Assembly: GCA_903885195.1 (NCBI GenBank)
Contig: CAISHQ010000087.1
Span: forward strand, 1 to 64,000
Reading direction: 5' to 3'
Source: an uncultured Pseudomonadota bacterium
GTDB lineage: Bacteria; Pseudomonadota; Gammaproteobacteria; Steroidobacterales; Steroidobacteraceae
Length of the DNA: 64,000 nt
Shown here: positions 16,575 to 24,539 of the stretch, one piece after another
How positions within the stretch are numbered: position 1 is the stretch's first letter
Layout of the letters: each line of letters begins with the position of its first letter
Translations under genes and position numbers: made by a program
The notes under the pieces: model-generated
What the model was told of the DNA's origin: nothing
Database searches by the model: none
Seen by the model: the letters and a program-made list of their open reading frames with translations, nothing else

Positions 16575-18139
16575 TGTCGCGCCTGCTCGTAGCGCTGCTG
16601 CTCTGCGGCCTCATTGCCACGGCACAGGCGGGCGGCGTGCTGCGCAGTGGCCATCCCGGCGAGCCTGATTCCCTCGACCCCCACGTTGCAGTCGCAGCGC
16701 CTGCACTTGTCGTCAACAACGACCTGTTCGAGAGCCTCCTCACGCTCGATGCGCGCGGCCGGCCGGTCCCGGGTGCCGCCGAGCGATACGAGGTCAGCGC
16801 CGATGGCCTGACCTACACCTTCACCTTGCGTCGCGGCCTCACCTATTCCGATGGTCGCCCGATCACGGCCGCGGATTTCGTATGGTCGATGCGTCGGCTT
16901 GCCGACCCCGCAACGGCGGGCACAGGACTCGCCGCGTGGATCGACCTGATTGAGGGCGGCCGCGCCGTGCTGCGCGGCGAGCGGCCGCCGGAATCCCTAG
17001 GCGTGAGTGCGACTGACACGCGCACCGTGCGCATCCGGCTCGCGCTGCCTGCGCCTTATTTTCCGTCGATCGTTGCATTCCCCGTGTTTGCGCCCCTGCC
17101 TCGGCATGTCATCGAAAAGCACGGCCGTGCCTGGACGCGAGCCGAGAATTTTGTCGGCAACGGCCCGTTCATGCTTTCGAGCTGGATCCCGGGGCAACCG
17201 GTACGCGTCAAGCGCAATCCGCGTTTCCATGCAGCCGCCTCGGTCAAGTTGGATGGCGTCGAATACCACGCGATCGGCGATCTGAATTCGGGATTGCGCC
17301 GTTTCCTCACCGGCGATCTCGATGCGCTCACCAACTTCCCACCGGAGAAGCTCGATTGGTTGCGCGCCGAAGCGCCGCGTGAGCTGCGGCTCGCACCCTC
17401 GCTCGGCGTCACGGCTTACGTGTTCAACCACCGACTGCCCAAGTTCCGCGACATTCGCATCCGTCATGCGCTGACACTCGCCATCGATCGCGACGTGTTA
17501 ACCCGCAACATCGTCCGTGCAGGGGACCGACCCGCCTGGAGCCTCGTGCCACCGGGCTTGCCGGGCTTTCCCAAAGCACGCACGGTCAACGGCAGCCATG
17601 CCGACCGAGCAGCCCTCGCCCGCCAACTGATGCGTGCAGCCGGCTACGGTCCGGAACGCCCCTTCGAGGTCGAGCTGCTCTACCACACGAGCGAGGAACA
17701 TAAGAAAGTCGCTGTGGCCATCGCGGCGATGTGGCAACAGGTCGGCGTGAAGGTATCGCTGCGCAATGCCGAGCGACAGGTCGTCGAAGTCGCCACACGC
17801 AACGGCGACTTCGAAATTGTGCGCGCGGCACTGTTCTCACCCTACCTCGATGCCACGGGATTTTTCTCGTTCCTGCGGCGCGGAAGCCCATCGAACGGCG
17901 GTGCCTACGACAACGAGCAGTTCGAGCAATTGCTCGATGCGGCTGCCCGCAGCACCGATCCGACAAAACGGCTGCAGCAGCTTGCCGCCGCAGAACAGTT
18001 GCTGGTCGACGATCGCGCGCTGATCCCGCTCTACTACCTCGTCAGTCGACGCCTCGTGTCGCAGCGAGTGATCGGCTGGCGTGACGACAACCTGACGGCG
18101 CTGCGTCCCGCACGCTGGCTCGACTTGCGAGCCAAGTAG
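16571..18139 (+). CDS. Peptide/nickel-type ABC substrate-binding protein (SBP_bac_5), orphan
   Basis: A 522-residue periplasmic binding protein. The first of two ATGs at 16571/16574 gives a good signal peptide (SRLLVALLLCGLIATAQAGG); the track's ORF from 16415 runs through the nitrilase gene. Family features include LRSGHPGEPDSLDPH at the mature N-terminus, YTFTLRRGLTYSDGRPITAADFVWS, and DIRIRHALTLAIDRD. Oligopeptide-type proteins bind peptides and many other solutes. No permease or ATPase genes are adjacent, so it is an orphan or works with a distant transporter. It overlaps the nitrilase gene by 4 bases. Confidence 0.88.
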   Translation: MMSRLLVALLLCGLIATAQAGGVLRSGHPGEPDSLDPHVAVAAPALVVNNDLFESLLTLDARGRPVPGAAERYEVSADGLTYTFTLRRGLTYSDGRPITAADFVWSMRRLADPATAGTGLAAWIDLIEGGRAVLRGERPPESLGVSATDTRTVRIRLALPAPYFPSIVAFPVFAPLPRHVIEKHGRAWTRAENFVGNGPFMLSSWIPGQPVRVKRNPRFHAAASVKLDGVEYHAIGDLNSGLRRFLTGDLDALTNFPPEKLDWLRAEAPRELRLAPSLGVTAYVFNHRLPKFRDIRIRHALTLAIDRDVLTRNIVRAGDRPAWSLVPPGLPGFPKARTVNGSHADRAALARQLMRAAGYGPERPFEVELLYHTSEEHKKVAVAIAAMWQQVGVKVSLRNAERQVVEVATRNGDFEIVRAALFSPYLDATGFFSFLRRGSPSNGGAYDNEQFEQLLDAAARSTDPTKRLQQLAAAEQLLVDDRALIPLYYLVSRRLVSQRVIGWRDDNLTALRPARWLDLRAK

Positions 18140-18145
18140 CGGGAT

Positions 18146-18976
18146 TCAGATCACGCCCTGATCGAGAAAGCGCTCGAGCGTCGCCATCTTGGTGGTGGCA
18201 TCGGCGTCTTCGAAGATTCGGCTGTGCGCACCACGAATGCAGGCCGCAGCCTCGGCCACCCCGGTCTTGAGCGGGTCTGAGGCATCGGCCATGACGAGGG
18301 TCGGTAGCGTGATGAGTGGCAGGCGTTCACGATCGGGGTGGGCGAACGCAGCGCGATAGGCCTTGTGGTAGGTGCGAATCGCCTTGAGCACCTCCACAGT
18401 GGTCTCGTGAAGCACCTCGGCCGGTGGCATATCGATACCGCGCAAGTGCGCCGCGTCGCGGCGAAAATAGGGGAAGAACCAGCCTTGATCGCGCACGAAG
18501 TGCCAGGCCCAGTGGATCTGCGAGCCGAACGCATCGGGCATGACTGCAGGCGCATAGTTCGCCAGATACTCGCGCTTTCGCTCCGGGCTGAACATGCCGA
18601 TGCCATCGAGGATCACTCGACCGAATCGCTGCGGCTGCGCGATCGCCATTTCGGCCACGATGTGAGCGCCGGTATGACTGCCGTAGAGATCCGCCTGCTC
18701 GATGCCGAGCGCATCCATGACTCGCAAACTCGAGTCGGCGTAGTACGCAATGTCCGGGGAGTCCGGCGCAGCGGGCACGGAATCACCATTGCCGAGCGTA
18801 TCGGGGGCGATGACCGGGCGTGTGCGACCGAACTCTCGCATCAAGCCGACGAGACCCAGACTCGACGAGGGCGAAGCGTGAACCATCCACAGCGGGCGAC
18901 CCTGCTCGCGCTGAATGCGACGAAAATGCACCTGACCCTCGGCGATGGACACGAAGCCCCTGAGTATTTGCGTCAT
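18146..18976 (-). CDS. Alpha/beta hydrolase
   Basis: A 276-residue single-domain alpha/beta hydrolase. The strand-turn-helix positions are recognisable: oxyanion region MVHASPSSSLGL, then VIAPDTLGNGDS, and at the nucleophile elbow YGSHTGAHIVAE, which has His-Thr in place of the usual G-x-S-x-G serine (SHTGA). A late Asp (MADASDP) is present. The lack of a clear elbow serine at the normal place means it may not be a classical esterase. Convergent with the binding-protein gene (6-base gap) and divergent from the GST gene. Confidence 0.75.
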   Translation of the reverse strand: MTQILRGFVSIAEGQVHFRRIQREQGRPLWMVHASPSSSLGLVGLMREFGRTRPVIAPDTLGNGDSVPAAPDSPDIAYYADSSLRVMDALGIEQADLYGSHTGAHIVAEMAIAQPQRFGRVILDGIGMFSPERKREYLANYAPAVMPDAFGSQIHWAWHFVRDQGWFFPYFRRDAAHLRGIDMPPAEVLHETTVEVLKAIRTYHKAYRAAFAHPDRERLPLITLPTLVMADASDPLKTGVAEAAACIRGAHSRIFEDADATTKMATLERFLDQGVI

Positions 18977-19002
18977 CGATACCCCTCCTGCATCATCGAC
19001 CC

Positions 19003-19626
19003 ATGATTGATCTGCACACCGTGCCGACGGCGAACGGCTACAAGGCCTCGATCATGCTCGAGGAGCTCGCACTTGACTACCGGGTCCACAGTTACGACCT
19101 GCGCAAGGGCGACAACTTCGACCCCCAGTTTCTCGCCATTAATCCCGTAGCCCGCCTACCCACCATCGTTGATCACGATGCCGGCGATGGCGCACCGCTC
19201 GCGGTGTACGGGTCGGCAGCGATTCTGATCTACCTCGCCGAAAAAACCGGACGCTTGCTGCCCGTGACAGGTCGCGCGCGGGCGAAGACCCTGGAGTGGG
19301 TCGGTATCGTCTCCGGTGACGTGGGCCCCGCGTTCAGTGGTCAGTTCGCTTTCAACGTGGTCGCGCCCGAAAAGCTACCCTGGGCAATTAGCTACTACGA
19401 CAAGCTCTGTTTGCGCATGGCCGGTGTGCTGGAGCAACAACTCGGCAAGACGACGTATCTCGTAGGCGATGAGTACAGCATCGCGGACATCATCGCCTAT
19501 CCGGTGGCCACCGTTTCCATGAAGCGCTTCCCGGGCTCACTCGATGGGCATCCGCATCTCGCCCGGTGGGCGGCACTCGTTGGCGCACGCCCTGCAGTGC
19601 AGCGCGGGATGCAGGTGCCTGCCTAG
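19003..19626 (+). CDS. Glutathione S-transferase, nu-class/YghU-like
   Basis: A 207-residue GST. The N-terminal thioredoxin-like domain reads TVPTANGYKASIMLEELALDYRVHSYDL and INPVARLPTIVD (cis-Pro in the glutathione site), and the helical C-terminal domain has YSIADIIAYPV. The TANGYK start is characteristic of the Ure2p/YghU-like nu class, which act as disulfide-bond reductases or peroxidases and use Thr/Asn rather than Tyr/Ser. Its last codons overlap the convergent hypothetical gene by 4 bases. Confidence 0.9.
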   Translation: MIDLHTVPTANGYKASIMLEELALDYRVHSYDLRKGDNFDPQFLAINPVARLPTIVDHDAGDGAPLAVYGSAAILIYLAEKTGRLLPVTGRARAKTLEWVGIVSGDVGPAFSGQFAFNVVAPEKLPWAISYYDKLCLRMAGVLEQQLGKTTYLVGDEYSIADIIAYPVATVSMKRFPGSLDGHPHLARWAALVGARPAVQRGMQVPA

Positions 19627-20321
19627 CGCGGCACGCCCTCGAGCTCGACGAGATCGTAGCTGCTGCTGAGCGTGTCCCAGCGCATGCGCACGAGCATGCA
19701 ATCCTCCGGAGTCACCCAGAACTCAAGCGGCGTCCAGGCGGCCATCCACGGCATCAGATGATGGATGCGCATGTGCCGGACCCGGAACGTGCCCGCCGCT
19801 ACGGTGAGTGTCTCATCGCCCACATACTCAAGATCCTTCTGCACGACCCCGATCGCCGGACCCGATCCGCCGTCATGCCGCGGTGAACTATTGGTACACG
19901 GCCAGAGGCGTTGCCGCCCGGGCCCTGCGCTGAAGTCGTACGCGGCGGCTTGCCAGCCATCGCCGACGAGCGGATGCGGCGCGAACACCCGCGGCCGCTG
20001 CGACAACGCCACACGTTGTGACAATCGCCCCTCGCTCGCCGTCCACGACTCGCACTCGGCACCCTGATCGTCGAACCGAAACCACGCGCTGCCGACGAAA
20101 CGCTGCGCCCGAGTGAGCCTGACGAACGCATCGAGCGGTCTCCAGCTGCCGTCGACGGTGTAGGTCACATCACGCAGCAGATCCTCGTCGTCCATTTCGC
20201 ACTGCGCACGCAGGGTCCGCGTGCCCTCGTCCTGAACGCTGATACTGAACCACTCCCGGCCGCGCTCGCCGTCGCGATCGTGCAGATAGGCGATACGCCC
20301 TCGCAGCGCGCGATGCTTCAC
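19623..20321 (-). CDS. Unrecognised protein, coupled to membrane-protein gene
   Basis: A 232-residue soluble-looking protein with no family I can name. It has no signal peptide or membrane segment; alternating strands and Trp/Arg-rich segments (GSAWFRFDDQGAECESWTAS, FWVTPEDCMLVRMRWDTL) suggest a beta-rich fold, loosely like lipoprotein/outer-membrane carrier or DUF3108-type proteins. The start is GTG at 20321, overlapping the TAG stop of the upstream gene (TAGTG), so the two are probably co-translated. The track's longer start at 20351 lies inside that upstream gene. Confidence 0.65.
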   Translation of the reverse strand: MKHRALRGRIAYLHDRDGERGREWFSISVQDEGTRTLRAQCEMDDEDLLRDVTYTVDGSWRPLDAFVRLTRAQRFVGSAWFRFDDQGAECESWTASEGRLSQRVALSQRPRVFAPHPLVGDGWQAAAYDFSAGPGRQRLWPCTNSSPRHDGGSGPAIGVVQKDLEYVGDETLTVAAGTFRVRHMRIHHLMPWMAAWTPLEFWVTPEDCMLVRMRWDTLSSSYDLVELEGVPR

Positions 20322-20995
20322 TAAAGCTCCGGCTTGGCGATACCAACCCACGCCGCAGCGACGAGTAGCACCCAGATCGCGAGGACAAAGGGTCGAGTCC
20401 GGCTGAAGCCGCGGGCGACCTGCGCCTCGAGCTCAGGCGTCGATCCGCTCGCGAGAATCGCCCGCAAGGCGGGGCCAATAGGCTTGCCCAGCACGCGGAT
20501 CATGATGCCGCAGCCGATCAGCGCCGCGAAGATGAGGAACTTCAGCGAAATCCAGTCCGTGTAGAGATGCCCCGTGCGCTGAAAGCCCTGCACGGCATCC
20601 CACACAAGACCGAGCGCCAGCACGACACGCCAGACGAGATCAATGCTGCGCAGCCGCTCTGCACGCGGCGTGCCTTGGTAGTGATGAATTGCCCAGACCA
20701 TCGCAAGCCAGGCGGCGCCGATAACCCAGAGCAAGACGAGGAACACGGGCGGCAACTGCACCACGCCGACCTGTAGGGCGAGCGTGTAGCCGACGGGCAG
20801 CATCAACACAAGGCAGTAGCGGGGAATCTGATCGACCCAGCCCATGATCCGCGTGGCCGTCTGCCGTGCCTCGCGTCCGAGCGACGCCTCGCGGACGAAT
20901 CGCGCGGAGTAGAACACCCCGATGTCCGCGCCCAACCAGTAGACGAAGAGCAAGATGTGCAGCAACTTGATCAGCACGTACGACTCGGCACCCAT
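20321..20995 (-). CDS. Polytopic membrane protein, paralogue of the divergent gene
   Basis: A 224-residue integral membrane protein with about 5-6 hydrophobic helices. It shares an N-terminal motif (LLFVYWLGADIGV), a middle motif (QGTPRAERLR) and a C-terminal GKPIGPALRAI...LEAQV pattern with the divergent gene at 21035, so the two are paralogues. No annotated family is certain; conserved His/Tyr/Asp in the first helix (HILLFVYWLGAD) might bind a cofactor. ATG at 20995 leaves a 39-base divergent gap; the track's 413-residue version reads through the sister gene. Confidence 0.75.
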   Translation of the reverse strand: MGAESYVLIKLLHILLFVYWLGADIGVFYSARFVREASLGREARQTATRIMGWVDQIPRYCLVLMLPVGYTLALQVGVVQLPPVFLVLLWVIGAAWLAMVWAIHHYQGTPRAERLRSIDLVWRVVLALGLVWDAVQGFQRTGHLYTDWISLKFLIFAALIGCGIMIRVLGKPIGPALRAILASGSTPELEAQVARGFSRTRPFVLAIWVLLVAAAWVGIAKPEL

Positions 20996-21022
20996 GGACA
21001 GGTATTCCCCGATGACATTTCG

Positions 21023-21028
21023 TAGAAT
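21023..21028 (+). promoter_or_regulatory. Possible -10 element, TAGAAT, six bases before a start codon
   Basis: TAGAAT is followed by exactly six bases and then the ATG at 21035. With transcription usually starting about 7 bases after a -10 box, the mRNA could begin at or next to the start codon. The same arrangement is found at 37191. No convincing -35 hexamer is visible. Confidence 0.35.
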
Positions 21029-21034
21029 CGGATC

Positions 21035-21697
21035 ATGGAACATTCTCTGTGGGTTTTCCTGCATGTCATGCTGCTCGTCTACTGGCTGGGCGCCGATCTC
21101 GGCGTGCTGCTGCTCGCCCGCGCTGCCAAACGAGCCGAATTGAGTTTTGCCGAACGCGCCTTCGCCCTGCGCATGGCGGTCGCCATCGACCTCGTACCCC
21201 GGCTCTGTTTTGCGGTCATGTTCCCGGTCGGCCTGCATGTCACGGCCTCGGGCGGCTTCGCCGTGGTGCCCGTATCGGCGTTCATCGCCGCCTGGGCCGT
21301 CTCCCTGGGCTGGATCGCCCTGCTCTTCGCCATCGGCAAGTTCGAGGGCACGCCCCGCGCCGAGCAACTCAACCGCGCGCATCTGGCCTTGCAAGCCTTG
21401 CTGCTCGTGATTCTCGGCTATCTGGCCCTCGACGCGCTGAGCGGCAACGGCTGGCTGCCGGGTGCCTGGTTCGGCGCCAAGCTGCTGCTGTTCGCACTCA
21501 TTTTTGCCCTCGGCATCGGTATCGACTTTGCGTTCCGACCGATCGGCCCTGCCTTTGTGCAACTGGCCACCGAAGGTAGTTCGCCGGCACTCGAGGCACG
21601 CATCACCGCCGCCGTCGATGGCGCGATCCGCTACGTCCTCGGTCTCTACGCCCTGCTGATCGGCATCGCCTTCCTCGGTATCACCAAACCTTTCTGA
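21035..21697 (+). CDS. Polytopic membrane protein, paralogue of 20321-20995
   Basis: A 220-residue membrane protein with about six hydrophobic segments. Aligns end to end by eye with its divergent neighbour: LLVYWLGADLGV, EGTPRAEQLNRAHLAL and FRPIGPAFVQL...LEARI. No Shine-Dalgarno site precedes the ATG, in line with the TAGAAT box six bases upstream. Function unknown; a pair of divergent copies suggests a heteromeric membrane complex or recent duplication. The alpha/beta hydrolase gene begins 11 bases after its stop. Confidence 0.78.
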   Translation: MEHSLWVFLHVMLLVYWLGADLGVLLLARAAKRAELSFAERAFALRMAVAIDLVPRLCFAVMFPVGLHVTASGGFAVVPVSAFIAAWAVSLGWIALLFAIGKFEGTPRAEQLNRAHLALQALLLVILGYLALDALSGNGWLPGAWFGAKLLLFALIFALGIGIDFAFRPIGPAFVQLATEGSSPALEARITAAVDGAIRYVLGLYALLIGIAFLGITKPF

Positions 21698-21708
21698 CCG
21701 GAGCCCTC

Positions 21709-22512
21709 ATGCCCATTGCACGCATCAACAACCACGACATGTACTACGAAGTGATCGGTCAGGGCGATCCGGTGCTGTGCATGGGCGGTTGGGGCAGTTT
21801 TTGTCGCGACAATCACCACCACCTCGCGCGCGGCCTGACCGAACGCAATCAGGTGATCATTTTCGATTATCGGGGCATCGGCCAATCGAGCGACGATCCG
21901 TCCATCCCCTCGACGATGGCCTTGCACGCCGACGATGCGATCGGGCTGCTCGATCACCTGGGTCTTAGCAACGTGCACCTGATCGGCCTCGTCGGCATGG
22001 GCGCCTGCGTGGCGCAGGAGATCGCGATGCGTCGACCGGATCTCGCACGCAGCATGCTCAACACGGGCGCATGGTGCGAAGTGGACAGTTTCCTTCGCGA
22101 TCAGCTCGACATGTTCCGCGCCGTGCACCGTGATGCCGGATTCTTTGCCTTCCAGAAGTTGGTCACGCTGATGTCCTTCACGCCGGAGTACTACAACACC
22201 AACAAGGAAAAGCTCCTTGGGCCTCAGGGCGGCTGGAAGGAACTGAACGGTCGCTACGAGGCGCACTCCCGCCTCGTTGATGCCTGCATCGCTTTCGATT
22301 CGCGCAGTCGTCTCGCTGCGGTGCGCTGCCCGACCCTCGTCATTCACGCCGCCCTCGATATCGTCACGAGCCCACGCACGACGCTACCCATCGAGCATGC
22401 TATTCCGGGCGCCGTGGGTGAAACCTGGGATGACCTTGCGCACGTGGTCGCCGGCAAAGAGCAGAAAATCCGCTTTTGTCAGCGGCTGTTCGCGTGGTTG
22501 GACAGTCACTGA
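21709..22512 (+). CDS. Alpha/beta hydrolase
   Basis: A 267-residue alpha/beta hydrolase opening MPIARINNHDMYYEVIGQGDPVLCMGG. Strand and turn landmarks are FDYRGIGQSSDDPSIPS, VHLIGLVGMGACVAQE at the elbow, and a late HVVAG segment where the catalytic His is expected. The elbow reads GLVGMGA, with Val-Gly at the nucleophile position instead of Ser, so an ordinary esterase mechanism is doubtful; cofactor-free oxygenases and non-catalytic members of the fold show such changes. It overlaps the rhomboid start (TGATG). Confidence 0.75.
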   Translation: MPIARINNHDMYYEVIGQGDPVLCMGGWGSFCRDNHHHLARGLTERNQVIIFDYRGIGQSSDDPSIPSTMALHADDAIGLLDHLGLSNVHLIGLVGMGACVAQEIAMRRPDLARSMLNTGAWCEVDSFLRDQLDMFRAVHRDAGFFAFQKLVTLMSFTPEYYNTNKEKLLGPQGGWKELNGRYEAHSRLVDACIAFDSRSRLAAVRCPTLVIHAALDIVTSPRTTLPIEHAIPGAVGETWDDLAHVVAGKEQKIRFCQRLFAWLDSH

Positions 22513-23090
22513 TGTTCGGTGGCATGGGCCCCTGTGTCCGCGGCCTGCTGCTCGCCAATGTGGGCGTGTTCGCGCTGCAGTTCTGGGACCCCGGCCTGCT
22601 CGAGGATTTTGCGCTATGGCCGCTTGGAAACGGCTTTCAGCCATGGCAGTTACTGAGTTACGCGTTCCTGCATGGCAGCGTGACGCACATCGCCTTCAAC
22701 ATGATCGGTCTCGTCAGCTTTGGCAGCGAGCTTGAACAATATTGGGGTGCGAAAAACTTCCTGAAGTTCTACTTCGCGAGCGTACTGGCCGCAGCGCTGA
22801 CCCAACTCGCGGTGACGGCCTCGATCGGCGAATTGTCCCCGACGGTGGGCGCCTCAGGTGGAATCTACGGGCTCTTGCTCGGCTTCGCGATGATGTTTCC
22901 GACACGCAAGGTGGTGCCGCTTATCCCGCCCATTCCGATGCCGGCATGGTTTTTTGCACTCATCTTTGCAGCAGTGGAGCTCTATCTCGGCGTCACCGGC
23001 ACGGCGAGTGGCATCGCCCACTTCGCCCATCTTGGCGGCATGATCGGTGGCTGGGTGATGATGCGTCACTGGCGCAGCGCGCGCCGTTAG
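22512..23090 (+). CDS. Rhomboid-family intramembrane serine protease
   Basis: A 192-residue protein with six predicted membrane helices. Catalytic Ser and His are visible: GASGGIYG (S115 from ATG 22512) and HFAHLGGMIGG (H173); HGSVTHIAFNM is the conserved loop/helix 2 region. Rhomboids cut transmembrane substrates within the membrane. ATG 22512 overlaps the previous stop as TGATG; the track's start at 22476 lies inside the hydrolase gene. Its stop is 9 bases from the convergent MATE gene. Confidence 0.92.
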   Translation: MFGGMGPCVRGLLLANVGVFALQFWDPGLLEDFALWPLGNGFQPWQLLSYAFLHGSVTHIAFNMIGLVSFGSELEQYWGAKNFLKFYFASVLAAALTQLAVTASIGELSPTVGASGGIYGLLLGFAMMFPTRKVVPLIPPIPMPAWFFALIFAAVELYLGVTGTASGIAHFAHLGGMIGGWVMMRHWRSARR

Positions 23091-23099
23091 TCTTCGCGA

Positions 23100-24539
23100 T
23101 CAGTCGTTCGCGGAGGACCGGCTCCCCCACAACTCGATCTGCTGCCAACGATCAGATCGCCAGCGCATGAACATCAGCGTACCGAGCACTACCACGTAGC
23201 TCATCAACGCGAGCCAGCCACCGAGCGCCCCGAGCCCCCATTGCGGCAAGCCACCCACCCACGCCTGCTCATCGCTGAACACCAGCATGTGTGCGAGTGG
23301 AATAAAGAACAGCCACGACAACAACAGCGCGGTGATCGCCGGCACTCGCGTGTCGCCCGCCGCACGCAAGCAGAAGCTCGAGCCAAAGTTTAGGCCATCG
23401 AATAACTGATAGGCCGTTGCCGGCCACAACAGCAACAGCGCAAGCTGCACGGCAGCTCCCGCCGAGGCATCGGCGCTGGAGAGAAACCACGGCAGCACCC
23501 ATGGCCCAAACAGCAGCAGAAGCAACGCCACCGAGGTCATGAAGCCGGCACAACACAGGATGATCGACGTACCGAGATGTCGCGCCCACGACCGATCGCC
23601 CGCGCCGATCGCTTGACCGACCACGGAGGTGCCGGCCGTCGCAAGACCGATCGCCGGCAAATAGGCGAGCGAAGTGAGCATCATCACGATCTGCGTGGCC
23701 GCCGCACCGGCGGTATCGACCCGCGTCACCATCAACTGCATCAACGCGACTCCGAGCACATCGGCCCCGTACATCACGCCGATTGGCAAACCGACCACCA
23801 ATTGCCGACGGATCATCGATCCCCGCGGTCGCCAGGTCAGGCGGGTGCGATATCGCGTGGCGATGGGACCCCACCACAGCAGGGCCATGCCCACCAGCAA
23901 GCCGACGACTTGCGCGAGGTTGGTGCCCCACGCAGCCCCGCTCATGCCCCAGCCGAGGTGAAACATGAAAAATTCATTGGCGGGTACGTTGGCCACAGTC
24001 GTCACGAGCGCGACGATCAGGGTGATGCGCGTGGCGCCGATCGCATTGAAGAAACTCATCGCCGCCCAGGTCATTGCACCGAGGAAGGCGCCGGCCATCC
24101 GCGGCTCCCAGTAGTCGAGCGCGAGCCGCTCAATGCCCGGCGACAGGGCAAAAGCACCGATCAGGGGCGCCCCGAGCGCCGCCGCCAGCAGAAAGAGCGG
24201 CAGCGCAAACAACGACGACCACAAGCCGTTCCAAGCCGCCTGCGAGGCCCGGCGACGCCGTCCGCCGCCCTCGGCCTGCGAGGCAAACGTCTGCACTGCA
24301 AGGCCGACACCGCCCAGTACGAGAACGACGCAAGTCACCAGCCAATAGATCGCGCCGATCGCGGCGACCGCCTCGGTCGACAGTCGGCCGATGTACCAGG
24401 TATCGGTGAGACTGAGGATCGACTGGATTGCGTTGGTCACCATCAGGGGCGCAGCAATGCGCAGCAGCGCCGACCAATCGACGCGCAAACGACCATCGGC
24501 GGCCATTCGCGCCGCCGGCAAGCCGGTCGAAGCGGTCAT
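23100..24539 (-). CDS. MATE family efflux transporter
   Basis: A 479-residue, about 12-helix protein. The MATE pattern is clear: PLMVTNAIQSILSLTDTWYIGRLSTEAVAAIGA in helix 1-2, GAMTWAAMSFFNAIGATRITL in the middle, and YLPAIGLATAGTSVVGQAIGAGD at the start of the second half. It would export cationic drugs or metabolites with Na+ or H+. ATG 24539 overlaps the upstream MFS stop (ATGA), indicating coupling; the track's longer start lies in that gene. Confidence 0.92.
   Translation of the reverse strand: MTASTGLPAARMAADGRLRVDWSALLRIAAPLMVTNAIQSILSLTDTWYIGRLSTEAVAAIGAIYWLVTCVVLVLGGVGLAVQTFASQAEGGGRRRRASQAAWNGLWSSLFALPLFLLAAALGAPLIGAFALSPGIERLALDYWEPRMAGAFLGAMTWAAMSFFNAIGATRITLIVALVTTVANVPANEFFMFHLGWGMSGAAWGTNLAQVVGLLVGMALLWWGPIATRYRTRLTWRPRGSMIRRQLVVGLPIGVMYGADVLGVALMQLMVTRVDTAGAAATQIVMMLTSLAYLPAIGLATAGTSVVGQAIGAGDRSWARHLGTSIILCCAGFMTSVALLLLLFGPWVLPWFLSSADASAGAAVQLALLLLWPATAYQLFDGLNFGSSFCLRAAGDTRVPAITALLLSWLFFIPLAHMLVFSDEQAWVGGLPQWGLGALGGWLALMSYVVVLGTLMFMRWRSDRWQQIELWGSRSSAND

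Noticed and set aside
20996-21562. Extended N-terminus of the minus-strand membrane protein (413-residue track version)
   Set aside because: The extra 189 residues are antisense to the divergent paralogue and are hydrophilic and Gln/Gly-rich; the conserved family start is at 20995.
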